This document shows positions 51,480-63,684 of a DNA stretch of 64,000 bases, piece by piece (within the stretch, counting starts at the first letter, position 1; every line of letters begins with the position of its first letter). The notes beneath the pieces were generated by a model that saw only the letters and a program-made list of their open reading frames with translations, had not been told where the DNA came from and ran no database searches. The stretch covers positions 42,304-106,303 of the forward strand of contig JAODUP010001166.1 of NCBI GenBank assembly GCA_025642065.1, in the 5' to 3' direction. A program made the position numbers and the translations under genes. Source of the stretch: Paralvinella palmiformis. Its lineage: Eukaryota > Annelida > Polychaeta > Terebellida > Alvinellidae.

Positions 51480-52030
51480 CTGAGTAAATACTATGATTTA
51501 CTCGAACCTAACAGCTAACCCTCATACGTTTCCGTTCATCACTAAGGGAACGTTCATTCACGCTTAATTTAGCGTCCCTAAGTATATGCAGTTAGGTGTG
51601 GTGGGATCTAAATTAAAGCGCCTATCCACTTGATCTATTTGACCCATGGTCGAGAACAGTGGATTTCAGGCAGATCTCCGATACTGCGAATGACACGTCG
51701 GGATTATAATAGCTATACATTTAACAAATTTCCTATATCAGTGTAATCTAATTACTCATTATAAGGGAAAAATCTCTGTCCGCAGCTTAATACCCATGGA
51801 GATGCCTGCCGGAGTAACAAACCACTCCAGGAGTATAAATCCATCAAGCAGCATTGTATGAATTAATAGGTCGTTTCGCCAGACCACATAAGAGGACAAC
51901 AATATAGATTCTACATTATACATAACAAAGCTAATAAACTCAAACATGTTGCAACAACGACATAACTTTCTTACATTGGTGTAATAAGGAATCTGGATGG
52001 AAATAGATAAGATGTCTGGCACGGCAATGT
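51480..52030. other. Duplicated spacer between family B copies 3 and 4
   Basis: Non-coding. Contains an 8-bp-arm hairpin GAGTAAAT/ATTTACTC near 51,483-51,504, within a roughly 50-bp segment absent from the second duplication copy. Confidence 0.6.
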
Positions 52031-52412
52031 GCGTTTTAAGGTACATAGTAAGAGGCAACAGGCACAGAGCATCAACATATCTAAACATCCTTCGAAACCT
52101 ACCTCCATAAATCTAAATACAACTATACATACATTAATCTAAAAATAAAATGTTCCATACCTCCACATATTGATAAATGTGTGCGTATACCTAAGCATGT
52201 GTCTGGTCTACTCATCAGCCTGTGGGAACCAGCTAATTCGCTTTTCGTACGCGACAAATATGTCACGCCCACAGGAAAGCGGCTACATGCAGGCTACGTA
52301 CAAAAAGCGGAAGCACGTAAAAACATACCATTTGATACCACAGCTCGCAACAAACAACACGTGCGTGTGGTTCAATGATGACTTGCTACATTCATATCAT
52401 AAACTATTTTGA
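52031..52412 (+). mobile_element. Dispersed repeat family B, copy 4 (truncated)
   Basis: Starts at the same head, here preceded by GGCACGGCAATGTGCG rather than a long microsatellite. It stops at AAACTATTTTGACA, where a (GGAT)n array begins. Confidence 0.85.
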
Positions 52413-52476
52413 CATGGATGGATGGATGGATGGATGGATGAATGGATGGATGGATATATGGATGGATGGATGGATG
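52413..52476. repeat. (GGAT)n array, copy 1
   Basis: GGAT units with one GAAT and one TATA interruption, abutting the truncated family B repeat. Confidence 0.95.
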
Positions 52477-53731
52477 TGTATGAAGTGGTGTGCTATTAAC
52501 ATTCAAGTGATCTTTACTGCCTTTTGTTATACAACAATCTCAAGATGTCATGTGCACATTTAAAAATCCAAAAGACCAAGAACATTACCCTTTGGTATAC
52601 CAGAAAACAATGACAGAACATGAAAACAAATACCATGAACGAACCCTGTCTATCTGAGCCTTGTAACAAATCAGACAGAAATCATTGATGTTCTATACCT
52701 GATAGATATAATATGTTCTTTAAGATACGGAAAGGTGCAATATGGTAAATATAGGCAATGCTGCTGATAGTCTCAAAAGTACATCTAACACTACATTAAC
52801 ATGATTAATTAATCCTGATGCTCGTTATTTAGTAAAGTTATTATGGAATTAAAATATGTTGACAGCGTCTAACTAGTCTTTCTTTTAATTTAGGTTTAAA
52901 TATAAAATTTGAAACAGGTTTGCAGTTGGTTAGAATATAAAAGTCCAAACTATGTTTTATTAATGGCTTTACAGGAGCAGTTTTCGTACATGTTGGGAAA
53001 CCACAATGTATTGATTATTTTTGCAATTGGTTTTCTCCTATGATTCTGGTACTCTTTCACAACGTAAGGAAACATAAGGTCAGCTACTTAAAAAACATTA
53101 TGTGATATGTTTAGCAACCGTCTGATATCAGCTTCTATAAGAGGCGCAAATAGATGGAATCACGGAGCTGAAAGTGAACTAATTAAGTATATATAACACA
53201 GTTTGACTGAAAACGTTATTACAATAAGGGACCATATATTGATCTGGGTTGAAAAGATTTGGAAGCTATGGTGATTTAATAAACTACTTTCTTCACACAA
53301 CACTTAATAATTCCTTGTATATTTTGAACATTTTAATCGTAAGACTAATTTCACCAAGATTAAGGTATTTATAACTTGAATTGTACTAAAATTGACTATT
53401 TCATAATGCGAATGCAAAGTTATTCTGTTGCACATGGTTGACACTACATTCTCAGTTTTATGCAGCCTGTGTATCCTTGTATGACTGTGTATTACTGAAA
53501 TCTACAAATTGATCCATATCAGCTTGGTAATTCATTACCAGAGAAGAGATATTACCAGATTACCAGACAAACATATGTATCTATCATCTATATGTCATGT
53601 GCGAAATAACGTTACCTGAAACAAATACATTAAAATTAATAAACAAAAAGATCGGAAACCATTATTGATGCTGACACATCCTTCATTAGATAGTCATCTT
53701 ACGGAAAGATGACGAGATCTAAGATTTAGCC

Positions 53732-54010
53732 ATGGCGGTATGTGCCGATATGAGAATATCAACCAGTTGCTTTGTATATGCATTTATTTGGTCATTCCAA
53801 TGGATATTCAAAGTTAACAAATTGCCAAAACACTTTGAAGAAACATTCGGATCATATTCAAGAAAACAAATTATAAATCCAATACTATTATTTGTGTTAT
53901 GTACATCTATGCCATTAAAAGTTTTTTTATTACACAGTGGAATAATCGATAATTACATGACCTTATCGAAGCTATGTGGTGAAAAGGCAAGTAACTTATT
54001 TCTAATGTGA
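53732..54010 (+). CDS. Hypothetical open segment, weak
   Basis: A 92-codon frame starting at ATG encodes a Cys-, Phe- and Ser-containing sequence with two hydrophobic stretches (about residues 10-25 and 45-62) and the hydrophilic KHFEETFGSYSRKQ between them. I recognise no family. The frame is longer than most in this AT-rich DNA, but there is no clear promoter, Kozak context or splice border. It could be part of a host exon, an element relic or chance. Confidence 0.15.
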   Translation: MAVCADMRISTSCFVYAFIWSFQWIFKVNKLPKHFEETFGSYSRKQIINPILLFVLCTSMPLKVFLLHSGIIDNYMTLSKLCGEKASNLFLM

Positions 54011-54032
54011 TTCATTTTTTATAATGATATAT

Positions 54033-54083
<51 letters not shown>

Positions 54084-55279
54084 TATATATATATATATAT
54101 AATTTAATTTCATATAACAATTGCAGTGTCTACATAACACAAAGATAAACAGGATCAATCATTTACACACTTAACCAAAATAACTCAATTCCATGTAAAC
54201 AAGCGATTGAATTGTCAGGTGATGTATATAATTCGTCATATATATTAGCTTCCTTTATTTAACCTATCTGATAGTTGAAATATCCGGGACATATTCCTCT
54301 GTGTCATCATCGTGAGTCATTCATACTCAGCGCTATCATTCTTTATAAAATATCACACGTTTCCTTAGTCACTAGCTGGCATAATGTAAGGATGAATGGA
54401 CACCTCAAAATAAAGGTATTTATATGCATATTATGTTGGTTAATACAGCTTACTACTGTACCTTATCTAGAACTTGGAGTTGGTGACTGTTATTGTTTGT
54501 GTCCAATGATGCACAAACATAGTTGTATTATTTATCATTTTCAGCTTCACATGACGATATCCGCTGTTTGGTAATATTCTTTAGTGTGTAATATTATCGC
54601 CAAATAGAACGGATATGCCGAATCTCGTCATTCTGTAGCACTAAAGATAAGATCGCTCACTCCGATCAATGAATCCTTTAAACGCATTACTAACTTCCTC
54701 GGTCGGTTGTCGAAGTAATTACCTCTCTTTGCAATCTAACATTTCTTTACCCTTTTTATTTAATGAAATCCTTATTTTATTTTTGAAGAAATAGAATGCT
54801 TTATATGTTTACAATACCATGCGGTCTATATATAGATCAAGTAATGTACACTTAACAGTTATGATTCAGAAATTTTAATAATCTTAATTTCTGACTGGAA
54901 GATTCTTTTTTTTTCAATCTCTGATATGGCAAAGAAATATTAATCAGTAGTTTATAAAACCTTATAATCTGTCTTACTGATGCCTCTCTATTTGATGGGA
55001 TGATGTTACTTAGTCTTCCCTTCTGGATTACAAACGGTATCTAAGGTTAATCTTAAAGGTAATTCACTTAAAGTTTATAAATTGTTGCAGAAATGAAAAC
55101 TTGATTGTCTTTTCTATTTCATCCTTGCATCACTATTGATAAATTATGTTACTGGTTAAGTTTGTATTTTTCCTGATGACTCACGTGTTAAGAGAGATAA
55201 ATAGAAAATAAATGAACAATATAAAAAATGGGATGTGTATTGTGTATCAAATCAGTTGTTATTTTCTGTATTTCTGCAG

Positions 55280-55415
55280 ATTATATACCAGAAAGAATTT
55301 AAGGCAAAGTTGCGTGCTTTTGCGGTTATGGGTGGAACCATCTGGATGTGTCTTTTATTCACTAGACTTTTACATATCTTTCCGCATAGCTGTATCCTTC
55401 TATCAATGAATATGC
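55280..55415 (+). CDS. Candidate internal exon, unknown membrane protein
   Basis: A pyrimidine-rich tract ends in TTTCTGCAG (acceptor AG at 55,278-55,279). The next 136 nt are open in one frame, and GTATGT at 55,416 can serve as donor. The peptide has a basic start (YQKEFKAKLRAF) followed by a hydrophobic segment, GGTIWMCLLFTRLLHIF, that could span a membrane. I do not recognise the family. The composition is more protein-like than neighbouring random frames, but no flanking exon with matching phase was found. Confidence 0.25.
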
Positions 55416-55631
55416 GTATGTATCCATATTTAAATATAATTCGTTCCGTTCCTTCATTATCTGTATCACATACTCACTCATTATGCCTATTAATCATCCA
55501 CCGAGCAAGAAACTCACAACCTAATTACATCACCCACCAAGTCCATCTCTCATTTACTCGGTCTTGAACACACTCACTCACTAACTCACTCACCCAGTCC
55601 CCCCACACATAGACACACATATGCACAAATA

Positions 55632-55708
<77 letters not shown>

Positions 55709-56349
55709 TTTAATAATATAAGCGAGATTCATGGTAGTCATCGTCTATATTCTAGAGGTCTTTCCTTCTGAACTACGAAACATAAATCACTCTCTTGTTT
55801 CTAATCTTTCTAAAACACTTCCGGATTATTTGATTTATTATGATATATGTATTACACGAGAGACAAACAATATGTGATGGATGATAGTACTATTCTCCTC
55901 GCTCCTGATCAGCTTATGGACCTCTGGATCATAGTCATTCGTTACGCAAAGGTGACGAGTGTGTACTGTTTTCTGACTTTTCCAAAATTAAGTAGTGTAT
56001 TATTGTTTCCATACGCGTATCATATATTTTGTGGAATTTATTTTATTTAAAGAATAAAGCCAACTTAGCTTTTAATTATACATCAGCGTCTATAGCAAGT
56101 CAAAAGGTTTAAAGTGTGAATGATGTAATACATCTATAGTAAATGAAACAATATTTATAAATACCAATCTCAGTCTTTTATCGATGATAGATTATATTTA
56201 CGTGGATTTAAGTTTTTGTTATTAGTCTTATATCGTACTGGAAGAGGTTATCTACAAATATCTATATCATTTCTGTATTCTTCAGTTACCTTTCGAACGA
56301 TGTGTGTGAAATATATCTATCTTTTTAAATATGTTTTGGCTCCTTTCAG

Positions 56350-56395
56350 GATATGGGAAAATTACTTATTCAAAATATGTAATAATATGTTAAAG
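56350..56395 (+). CDS. Candidate 46-nt microexon, very weak
   Basis: Bordered by GGCTCCTTTCAG and GTAAAC, good splice consensus sites, with one open frame (IWENYLFKICNNMLK). Its open phase does not fit a direct join to the candidate at 55,280-55,415, so any link is doubtful. Confidence 0.12.
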
Positions 56396-57504
56396 GTAAA
56401 CATGTTAGTATAGAAAACTACTATTATATAAAAACAATTTGGAGGATATCGATCACAATATTGTAGGATAACATTCAAACCGAATGAGTCATACACAGGA
56501 TCATAAACTAATAATGGTTTTCTTTATATAATAATGTCCCCGTATAAGGCTCGATTATGCCTCAGAGGTTTATACATGTCTACTGACTTAATGTATAATA
56601 AAGATGCTATCTGTGATATCAATGTTATGGACAATATCATTCCGATTGTATTATCTTGACAAATTCCACAAAAGACAATATCATATTGTCTACTATGCCG
56701 GCGGAAACTACTTTTATTTGTCGTTAGACAAATTAAATTATTAATACTTATTTCACTTAATAATGTTAATATTCATTAAACCATTTGTTTTAGGTTTTTT
56801 TTGTAATATCTCCGACGAAGGAATTGCTTTCATTTCGCTGATGGCCTTAAATATTGTGTTCGTTGTAATTCATTTGTTCTTAGAAATTCTAAAATTATTA
56901 TATTATTTAATATTATTTAATATTCATATCTTTCATGTATATTAACTTAAATATTTGGATGCTTAATTTGATTCTCAGATGACTGTACTGCAATCTTTAC
57001 TGGCGATTTGTTTTTGGTATTTTGTTGTTTAAAATTATTTGTATATTCCCTAATTTCTCGGAGACGCAATAACTAAAATAATAACAAATAATGACTAACA
57101 TCAATATTGATCGGAAGTTAAGGTATATACTACCATGATACGATTCAGTAAATGAGAAGTTTGATATAATACGTAATCGTTCATCAAAATGTTCCAAAGA
57201 TATTAAGATTACGTCAAGCTACAAATCATATTTCTCGTTGTCATTCTTTCTCATCATACATCCTAATAGCTGTACAATATCGGACACGTAAATCTAATGG
57301 TGTTCTTATGTTCTTTATTAGTTCATAATACAACGCTTGTGTTATATATTACTGTCCTGATCAAAAACGAGTTGTGCTGAAACTTAATAATAAACCTTTA
57401 GATAAATAAAGTATAGGACTATATTACTTGTTATTCATGAAACTGTTCGATAGGCATAAATTTTCAAAATAAATAAAGTTAATTCTTTCTCTTTGAATAT
57501 ATAA

Positions 57505-57597
<93 letters not shown>

Positions 57598-58705
57598 TAT
57601 ATATAGACATAATTAATATATCCAAGCTGAACAGTTTGTATTAAAAGATTATGTTATGCATGTCATCCTTTTCGTTTCAGAAAATAGCAAATCAATTAAT
57701 ATGTATCAGTATGCTTTATAAGTGTAAAGTATAACAAATGTTTGTGTTTACTCTCTCAGTTTTCAACATCAACTGAGAAAGTACATATATTATTTCTCGT
57801 GGATTGTGTTTCTACTTTGATAATTTTCTAAGTTCCAAATCCATTTTTAGACTAATGACAACACAAGAACACCGACAATATCTGCTAAAACAGAGACATT
57901 AACTTTAACAGTGTTTTCGTGGATGTTTGAGTTAATAGACTGATCCAGGTGGAATGCGTTGCATCGGTTATGAACTGCGGTCTCGGATTAGAAAGAGTTA
58001 TGGCTCAAACTGTTGTTAGGGGTTGGACTAATGGTAAATATTTTAAATATTTCCGAAATTTATTTCATATTACATAGAGACTAAGTCTAGTATTTCAGCT
58101 GAACGATTGTGTCTTTCTAAAGGATTTAACAAAATAGTAATCAGGATATAATGGTTGAGCTGACCGATCTTTCCAGATGAATGACACAGCTAAGCCTTCG
58201 TTATTCATGTTGACTCGTAAAGGATTTATTAACATAGACTAGGTTTCCATGGTTCAAATAAATAATTTTAAAATTAAACTTTTAGCTGAATTTAAATTGA
58301 TTTTAAGGAAGAATTAATAAATATTTAATGAAGACTTAATGGGCAATTTACAAGTTTTGGAGATATTTTTTGTACTTGAACCTGGAAACCAGTTACATGC
58401 ACACAAATACTCACTCTTATTTAATCTGATTTTAAACGTTTTTAATAAGGGCAATTAAAATGTTAATCAGTAAGAATATATCGGTAGTAATCGGAATAAA
58501 AAGGCATATCAGATTTCTGGGTATTATTTTTCTAAATTTATAAAATTTAAATACCTTGTTTACGAGATCAACGTTAGATGTTGTTGGTAAGCTAGAAGAG
58601 AGGAATTTAAGTGACATCATCATCAGATACAATATGGGGACATTAGTTACACAAACAAGATAAGGACGAGGCATAGATTGTGATAAATAAAACAACTAAA
58701 TCAAT

Positions 58706-58861
58706 GGATGTATGTATGTATGTAAGTATGTAAGTATGTAAGTATGTATGTATGTATGTATGTATGTATGTATGTATGTATGTATGTAGGTAGGTAGGTA
58801 GGTAGGTAGGTAGGTAGGTAGGTAGGTAGGTAGGTAGGTAGGTAGGTAGGTAGGTAGGTAT
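58706..58861. repeat. (TATG)n-(TAGG)n tetranucleotide array, copy 2
   Basis: Same location as in copy 1, but with about 18-19 consecutive GTAG units against about eight there, and fewer GTAT units. Confidence 0.95.
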
Positions 58862-59148
58862 AGACATGTTATCTCAAAAATAGATTTGTATACAAATTCA
58901 TGAATAAAGAACAAAAACAAAATACACAAGGAAAACGTGCTTGTGTTAGTATTATTATAAAGGTATGACGACTCATTTGTAGAGAAATCCGTAAAGATTC
59001 GCATCAGATGATAATTATATATTTAATGGGACGACTGTTTTAGGCTCTAATTGATTTCATATTGATCATAGATGTATGGGTTAAGGCGAAAATCAATAGA
59101 TCGCTGATCAAATTTGACATGGTTATATTGAAAGTACATTTAATCCGT

Positions 59149-59162
59149 GCGCCCTCTGCTGG
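59149..59162 (-). promoter_or_regulatory. CTCF-consensus-like motif, copy 2
   Basis: Identical 14-bp match to that at 48,712, retained in the second duplication copy. Confidence 0.4.
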
Positions 59163-59510
59163 AATTGTATGTTACCCTGGATTAACGAAAATACGAGAAC
59201 TGTTGTCGTATTGTAAATAATAGAGCTGTCATACTGGATATCATGTTTCGAATATGTTCTAATTTCGTAAGAAGTTGTAGTTTCTCTCTTTAAAATACAA
59301 AGTCTATTACCAACTTAATATACGCCCTATTAAGTATTAACACTGAAATGGAAGATAACATATTAACGGGATTGACGTTATTTGTTTACCATATTTAAAT
59401 ATATTTATTATAATCGTCGTCATATTTGGACTTACATTTACCACCTCATTCTCCACACTATCTACGTCGATAAGAAACCTAAAACCTAAGTTAACACAAT
59501 TTATCATAAT

Positions 59511-60118
59511 TTAAAGGGACAGACCAAAATCAGAAAATAGGTTTTTTTAATATGTAATGCTTAGAACAGTAACCAAACATTTCAACATAATAATCACGAA
59601 CTATACCCGATATCATATATGTAATAATCCAAATTACTGAAGGGCCGCCATTACGGCTGCCCCGGAAGCCAGATTTGAAGGCGGTAAAGGGAAAACAGAA
59701 ATACTTTGACGTCACATCGGCGCTCTCTAAACTGATGCGGATTATAGTTTTTCTTGAGCAATAATATCTCAGCCATTTTGAATTATGTTCCTCTTGTCAG
59801 GTTCCTTATGGCTCAAACGGATATGGTTGTATATCATTAATGCCGTAATTTTAACAAGATAATGCCTTTTAGTTCTGGAATAATTCTTTGCTCACATTTG
59901 TTTACATACTTTTGTACGGGCTCTACAGACTTCAAGTCAACCGGATATTTTGAAGTTACGTCAGCATTCAGGAGCTTCCGGTATGTGTCTAACTTCATAA
60001 TGGCGGCCCTCACAGGCCATTAAAAGTCGATTAATCACTTTTCGACATGAATTATGATATTTGTGATATAGGTCTATTAGTCCTAAAAATTTGAAATGAA
60101 AGTGGACTATCCCTTTAA
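59511..60118. mobile_element. TTAA-flanked MITE, copy 2
   Basis: Spans 59,515-60,114, again 600 bp, with TTAA on both sides and the same AGGGA-type ends. It is a duplicate of the element at 49,078, not an independent insertion, since the flanks are shared. Confidence 0.6.
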
Positions 60119-60841
60119 AATGTTTATACTCCAGAACTATGCCGTCTTTTCTAGAATTGGTAAATTGAGCCACTAAAACCAGATAATTTATATACAAATA
60201 ATAATGACAACAAATGTATTTGATAGAATATCATGTTCCTGCTAAAATGTGGAATACATGGAATAGTTGGGGTTTTTTCCAATTTTTTCATTAAATAAAC
60301 AAAAATGTATGTGTGTATTAATGTTATGCTAATATGTAAAAGATGGGGATCATCTAAGTTCCGATACCTTTTTATAAAGCCACAAATTACAGATGTTGAC
60401 AAGCCACATATCGGAGATATGAAAGGGGCTCTTTAGTCCTGAAAACATATTAACAATCGATGGTCCTCTTATCCCATTGTTACGCTCCAATTGTTGCACT
60501 TAGTCCACATTTAAAAAAATCAATATGCTAACAATTGCTCCCTTCAAATGGATTCATATATCTCTGATGCTATTTCGGGGGTGCTGATTACTCGGTACTG
60601 TTAGTTCGATCAGATTGTTATAAACCAAAATTAATGGTTGTCTGCAATTTAAGTGAATATATTTCGGATAATATTGTCCTGTAATAAACAAAAAGTATGC
60701 ATATTGCTGCTGATCCGTTGGTTAAATTCGGCAGACAAAAATAATGTGGACAAAATACAGCATCACTCGAAAATAATTAACTGAAACATGGATAAACAAT
60801 GATAATAGTTAACCCAGAGTTGGGGGTAATAGAATTATAAC

Positions 60842-61004
60842 TACATTTGATTGTATTTAATATGTATGTGTGTATATATGTGTGTCTGTGAGCCTGTGTA
60901 TGTGAGTATATGTGTGAGTGTGTGCATGTGTGCATGTGTGTTTATGTGCGTACGCGTGCACGCATGCGTATGAGTGGGAGCGTAGGTGTGTAAGTGTTTG
61001 TGTG
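60842..61004. repeat. Imperfect (TG)n tract, copy 2
   Basis: Counterpart of 50,405-50,567 with a few substitutions, running into family A. Confidence 0.9.
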
Positions 61005-61136
61005 TTTTAGCTGTGTATAATAAGGCACAGGCACAGAGAATCTCGAACCGTGAATTCAAACTCTGGACGTTTCTTCAGGGGAATGAATCCAGAGTGGCGA
61101 CTTTTCTTGCTGAGACATGCATAATGTCTCACCAGT
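61005..61136 (+). mobile_element. Dispersed repeat family A, copy 3
   Basis: Close match to the copies at 12,866 and 50,568, ending in AATGTCTCACCAGT. Confidence 0.85.
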
Positions 61137-61265
61137 CCCTAAGCCGCCAAGCAAAAACAAAAAGCGAATCACCTAGAGCCGTGGAGTTTGGGAGTAGAAC
61201 ACCCAAGTCAGATCACGGCAGTAGTGAGAATGTTTAGATTAATTATCTAAGCAGCCTTATTTATA
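61137..61265. other. Copy-2-specific sequence before family C
   Basis: About 130 bp absent from duplication copy 1 and not matched elsewhere in the window. Less AT-rich at its start (CCTAAGCCGCCAAGC). Confidence 0.6.
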
Positions 61266-61800
61266 GCTATTTTTCAATTGCTGTATCTTTCTTCAAAGCA
61301 ATACTATATAAACTATATAACCCAATTGTCACTCTCTTCAAAGATCAGTTTTTACAACGGGCAGGCGTCATGAAGCGACTACTATTAAAACTGTTTATCT
61401 TAATTGCTATTAAAAGACTGACATCTGCGCTGAAGCAGACCGTAAGAGCGCGTCATAGCTCCCGTACTGTTTGAACTATGCTATCATTTTCAAACCCGAC
61501 CTAATGTCTGCTATTGTAGTTCTTATATGTTATTTATGACAAGCAGATTAAAGCTAATCTTGAAACTCATAGTACAAACTGGACATAACTGGACCTATGA
61601 AAGATAATTCTATTCCCACATACAACCAAGGTGAATTTTATAAGTTGTTATATAAAACACACCAACCCCGCGAGCTGTGTCCAATGCCACCGCTCGAGAT
61701 GCGATGCAGTGTTTCTATTCCTGAGTCAGGAGTACATGCTTTAAGAGCCCTTTAAATGCTGGATAACCAGGCCAAACATCTAAACGGCGTGCTTCCAAAG
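61266..61800 (+). mobile_element. Dispersed repeat family C, copy 2
   Basis: Matches 12,065-12,605. Differs by a replaced block near 61,440-61,510 and small indels. Its right end runs straight into a TG-rich tract and family B copy 5. Confidence 0.8.
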
Positions 61801-61981
61801 ACGTGTGTGCGTGTGTATGTGTTTGTATGAGCGTGTGTCTGTGTGTGTGTGTATATGAGTATGTCTGTCGGTAAATGTGCGTGTGCTCGTGTGGCTATGT
61901 GCGGTTGTGCGTGTGTGTGCGTGTGTGTGCGTGTACGTGCGTGCGTATGCATGTGTGTGTGTGAGTGCGTGTTCGTGTGTG
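61801..61981. repeat. Imperfect (TG)n tract
   Basis: TG/CG-rich microsatellite of about 180 bp between family C copy 2 and family B copy 5. Confidence 0.92.
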
Positions 61982-62720
61982 TTTTAGGGTACATATAAAG
62001 AGGCAACAGGCACAGAGCATCAACATATCTAAACATCCTTCGAAACCTATCTCCACAAATCTAAATACAACTATACATACATTAATCTAAAAATAAAATG
62101 TTCCATACCTCCACATATTGATAGCTGTGTGCGTATACCTAAGCATGTGTCTGGTCTACTCATCAGCCTGTGGGAACCAGCTAATTCGCTTTTCGTACGC
62201 GACAAATATATCACGCCCACAGGAAAGCGGCTACATGCAGGCTACGTACAAAAAGCGGAAGCACGTAAAAAACATACCATTTAATACCACAGCTCGCAGC
62301 AACCAACACGTGCTTGTGGTTCAATGGTAACTTGCTACATACATATCATAAACTATTTTGACATCACAGTTTACATTCAACAGTAATTTTCTGTGGTTCA
62401 ATGAAACCTGTATATGAAACATTTCGACACCTCACATGCTGACCTCAGCTTTATTCTGGGTTCGAATAACTGAATAAATCCTACTTATATGAACCATGTA
62501 TCAATACAAGTCCGACTAGTCAGGCGTCGAAGTTCTTCTCTAACCTAAGTGAAAATCTAAGCCTTTTATATACCCTCAGCGTATTAACAAACATTACAGT
62601 TTGTTCATAATAAAGAGAATGTACACTAACACAGTATGGACCCACTGAAGTGATTTAACTAAAATAAAAACAAAGTAGCAATACTGCACAATAGATTATT
62701 ACTGGGCTTGAACGAAATAT
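61982..62720 (+). mobile_element. Dispersed repeat family B, copy 5
   Basis: Full-length counterpart of copy 3, with slightly more substitutions in the right half. Confidence 0.85.
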
Positions 62721-63237
62721 CCTCATACGTTTCCGTTCATCACTAAGGGAACGTTCATTCACGAATAATTTAGCGTCCCTAAGTATATGCAGTTAGGTGT
62801 GGTGGGATCTAAATTAAAGCCCCTATCCACTTGATCTATTTGACCCATGGTCGAGAACAGCGGATTTCAGGCAGATCTCCGATACTGCGAATGACACGTC
62901 GGGATTATAATAGCTATACATTTAACAAATTTCCTATATCAGTGTAATCTAATTACTCATAATATGGGAAAAAACTCTGTCCGCAGCTTAATACCCATGG
63001 AGATGCCTGCCGGAGTAACAAACGACTCCAGGAGTATAAATCCATCAAGCAGCATTGTATGAATTAATAGGTCGTTTCGCCAGACCACATAAGAGGACAA
63101 CAATATATATATTCTACATTATACACAACAAAGCTAATAAACTCAAACATGTTGTAACAACGACATAACATTCTTACATTGGTGTAATAAGGAATCTGGA
63201 TGGAAATAGATAAGATGTCTGGCACGGGCAATGTGCG
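62721..63237. other. Duplicated spacer, copy 2
   Basis: Counterpart of 51,520-52,030. Non-coding. Confidence 0.6.
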
Positions 63238-63617
63238 TTTTATGGTACATAGTAAGAGGCAACAGGCACAGAGCATCAACATATCTAAAAATCCTTCGAA
63301 ACCTACCTCCACAAATCTAAATACAACTATACATACATTAATCTAAAAATAAAATGTTCAATACCTCCACATATTGATAAATGTGTGCGTATACCTAAGC
63401 ATGTGTCTGGTCTACTCATCAGCCTGTGGAAACCAGCTAAATCCCTTATCGTACGCGACAAATATGTCACGCCCACAGGAAAGCGGCTACATGCAGGCTA
63501 CATACAAAACGCGGAAGCACGTAAAAACATACCATTTGATACCACAGCTCGCAACAAACAACACGTGCGTGTGGTTCAATGATGACTTGCTACATTCATA
63601 TCATAAACTATTTTGAC
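63238..63617 (+). mobile_element. Dispersed repeat family B, copy 6 (truncated)
   Basis: Counterpart of copy 4, cut at the same base by a (GGAT)n array, which shows the truncation predates the duplication. Confidence 0.85.
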
Positions 63618-63684
63618 ATGGATGGATGGATGGATGGATGGATGGATGAATGGATGGATGGATATATGGATGGATGGATGGATG
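63618..63684. repeat. (GGAT)n array, copy 2
   Basis: Slightly longer than the copy at 52,413-52,476. Confidence 0.95.

Larger units (their letters stand above)
47961..52792 (+). repeat. Segmental duplication, copy 1
   Basis: Matches 58,396-64,000 in direct orientation. The offset is about +10,435 at the left part, becoming about +11,204 after family A because copy 2 holds extra DNA. Differences by eye are scattered substitutions and small indels. Shared contents are listed separately. The left edge is near the word ACACAAATAC; the right edge lies beyond the part of copy 2 visible here. Confidence 0.93.
52793..58395. other. Spacer between the two duplication copies
   Basis: About 5.6 kb of AT-rich sequence with (TA)n arrays at 54,027-54,101, 55,636-55,707 and 57,509-57,594. 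It holds a few weak exon candidates (separate entries). If the duplication is a simple tandem one, this is the remainder of the repeat unit. Confidence 0.6.
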
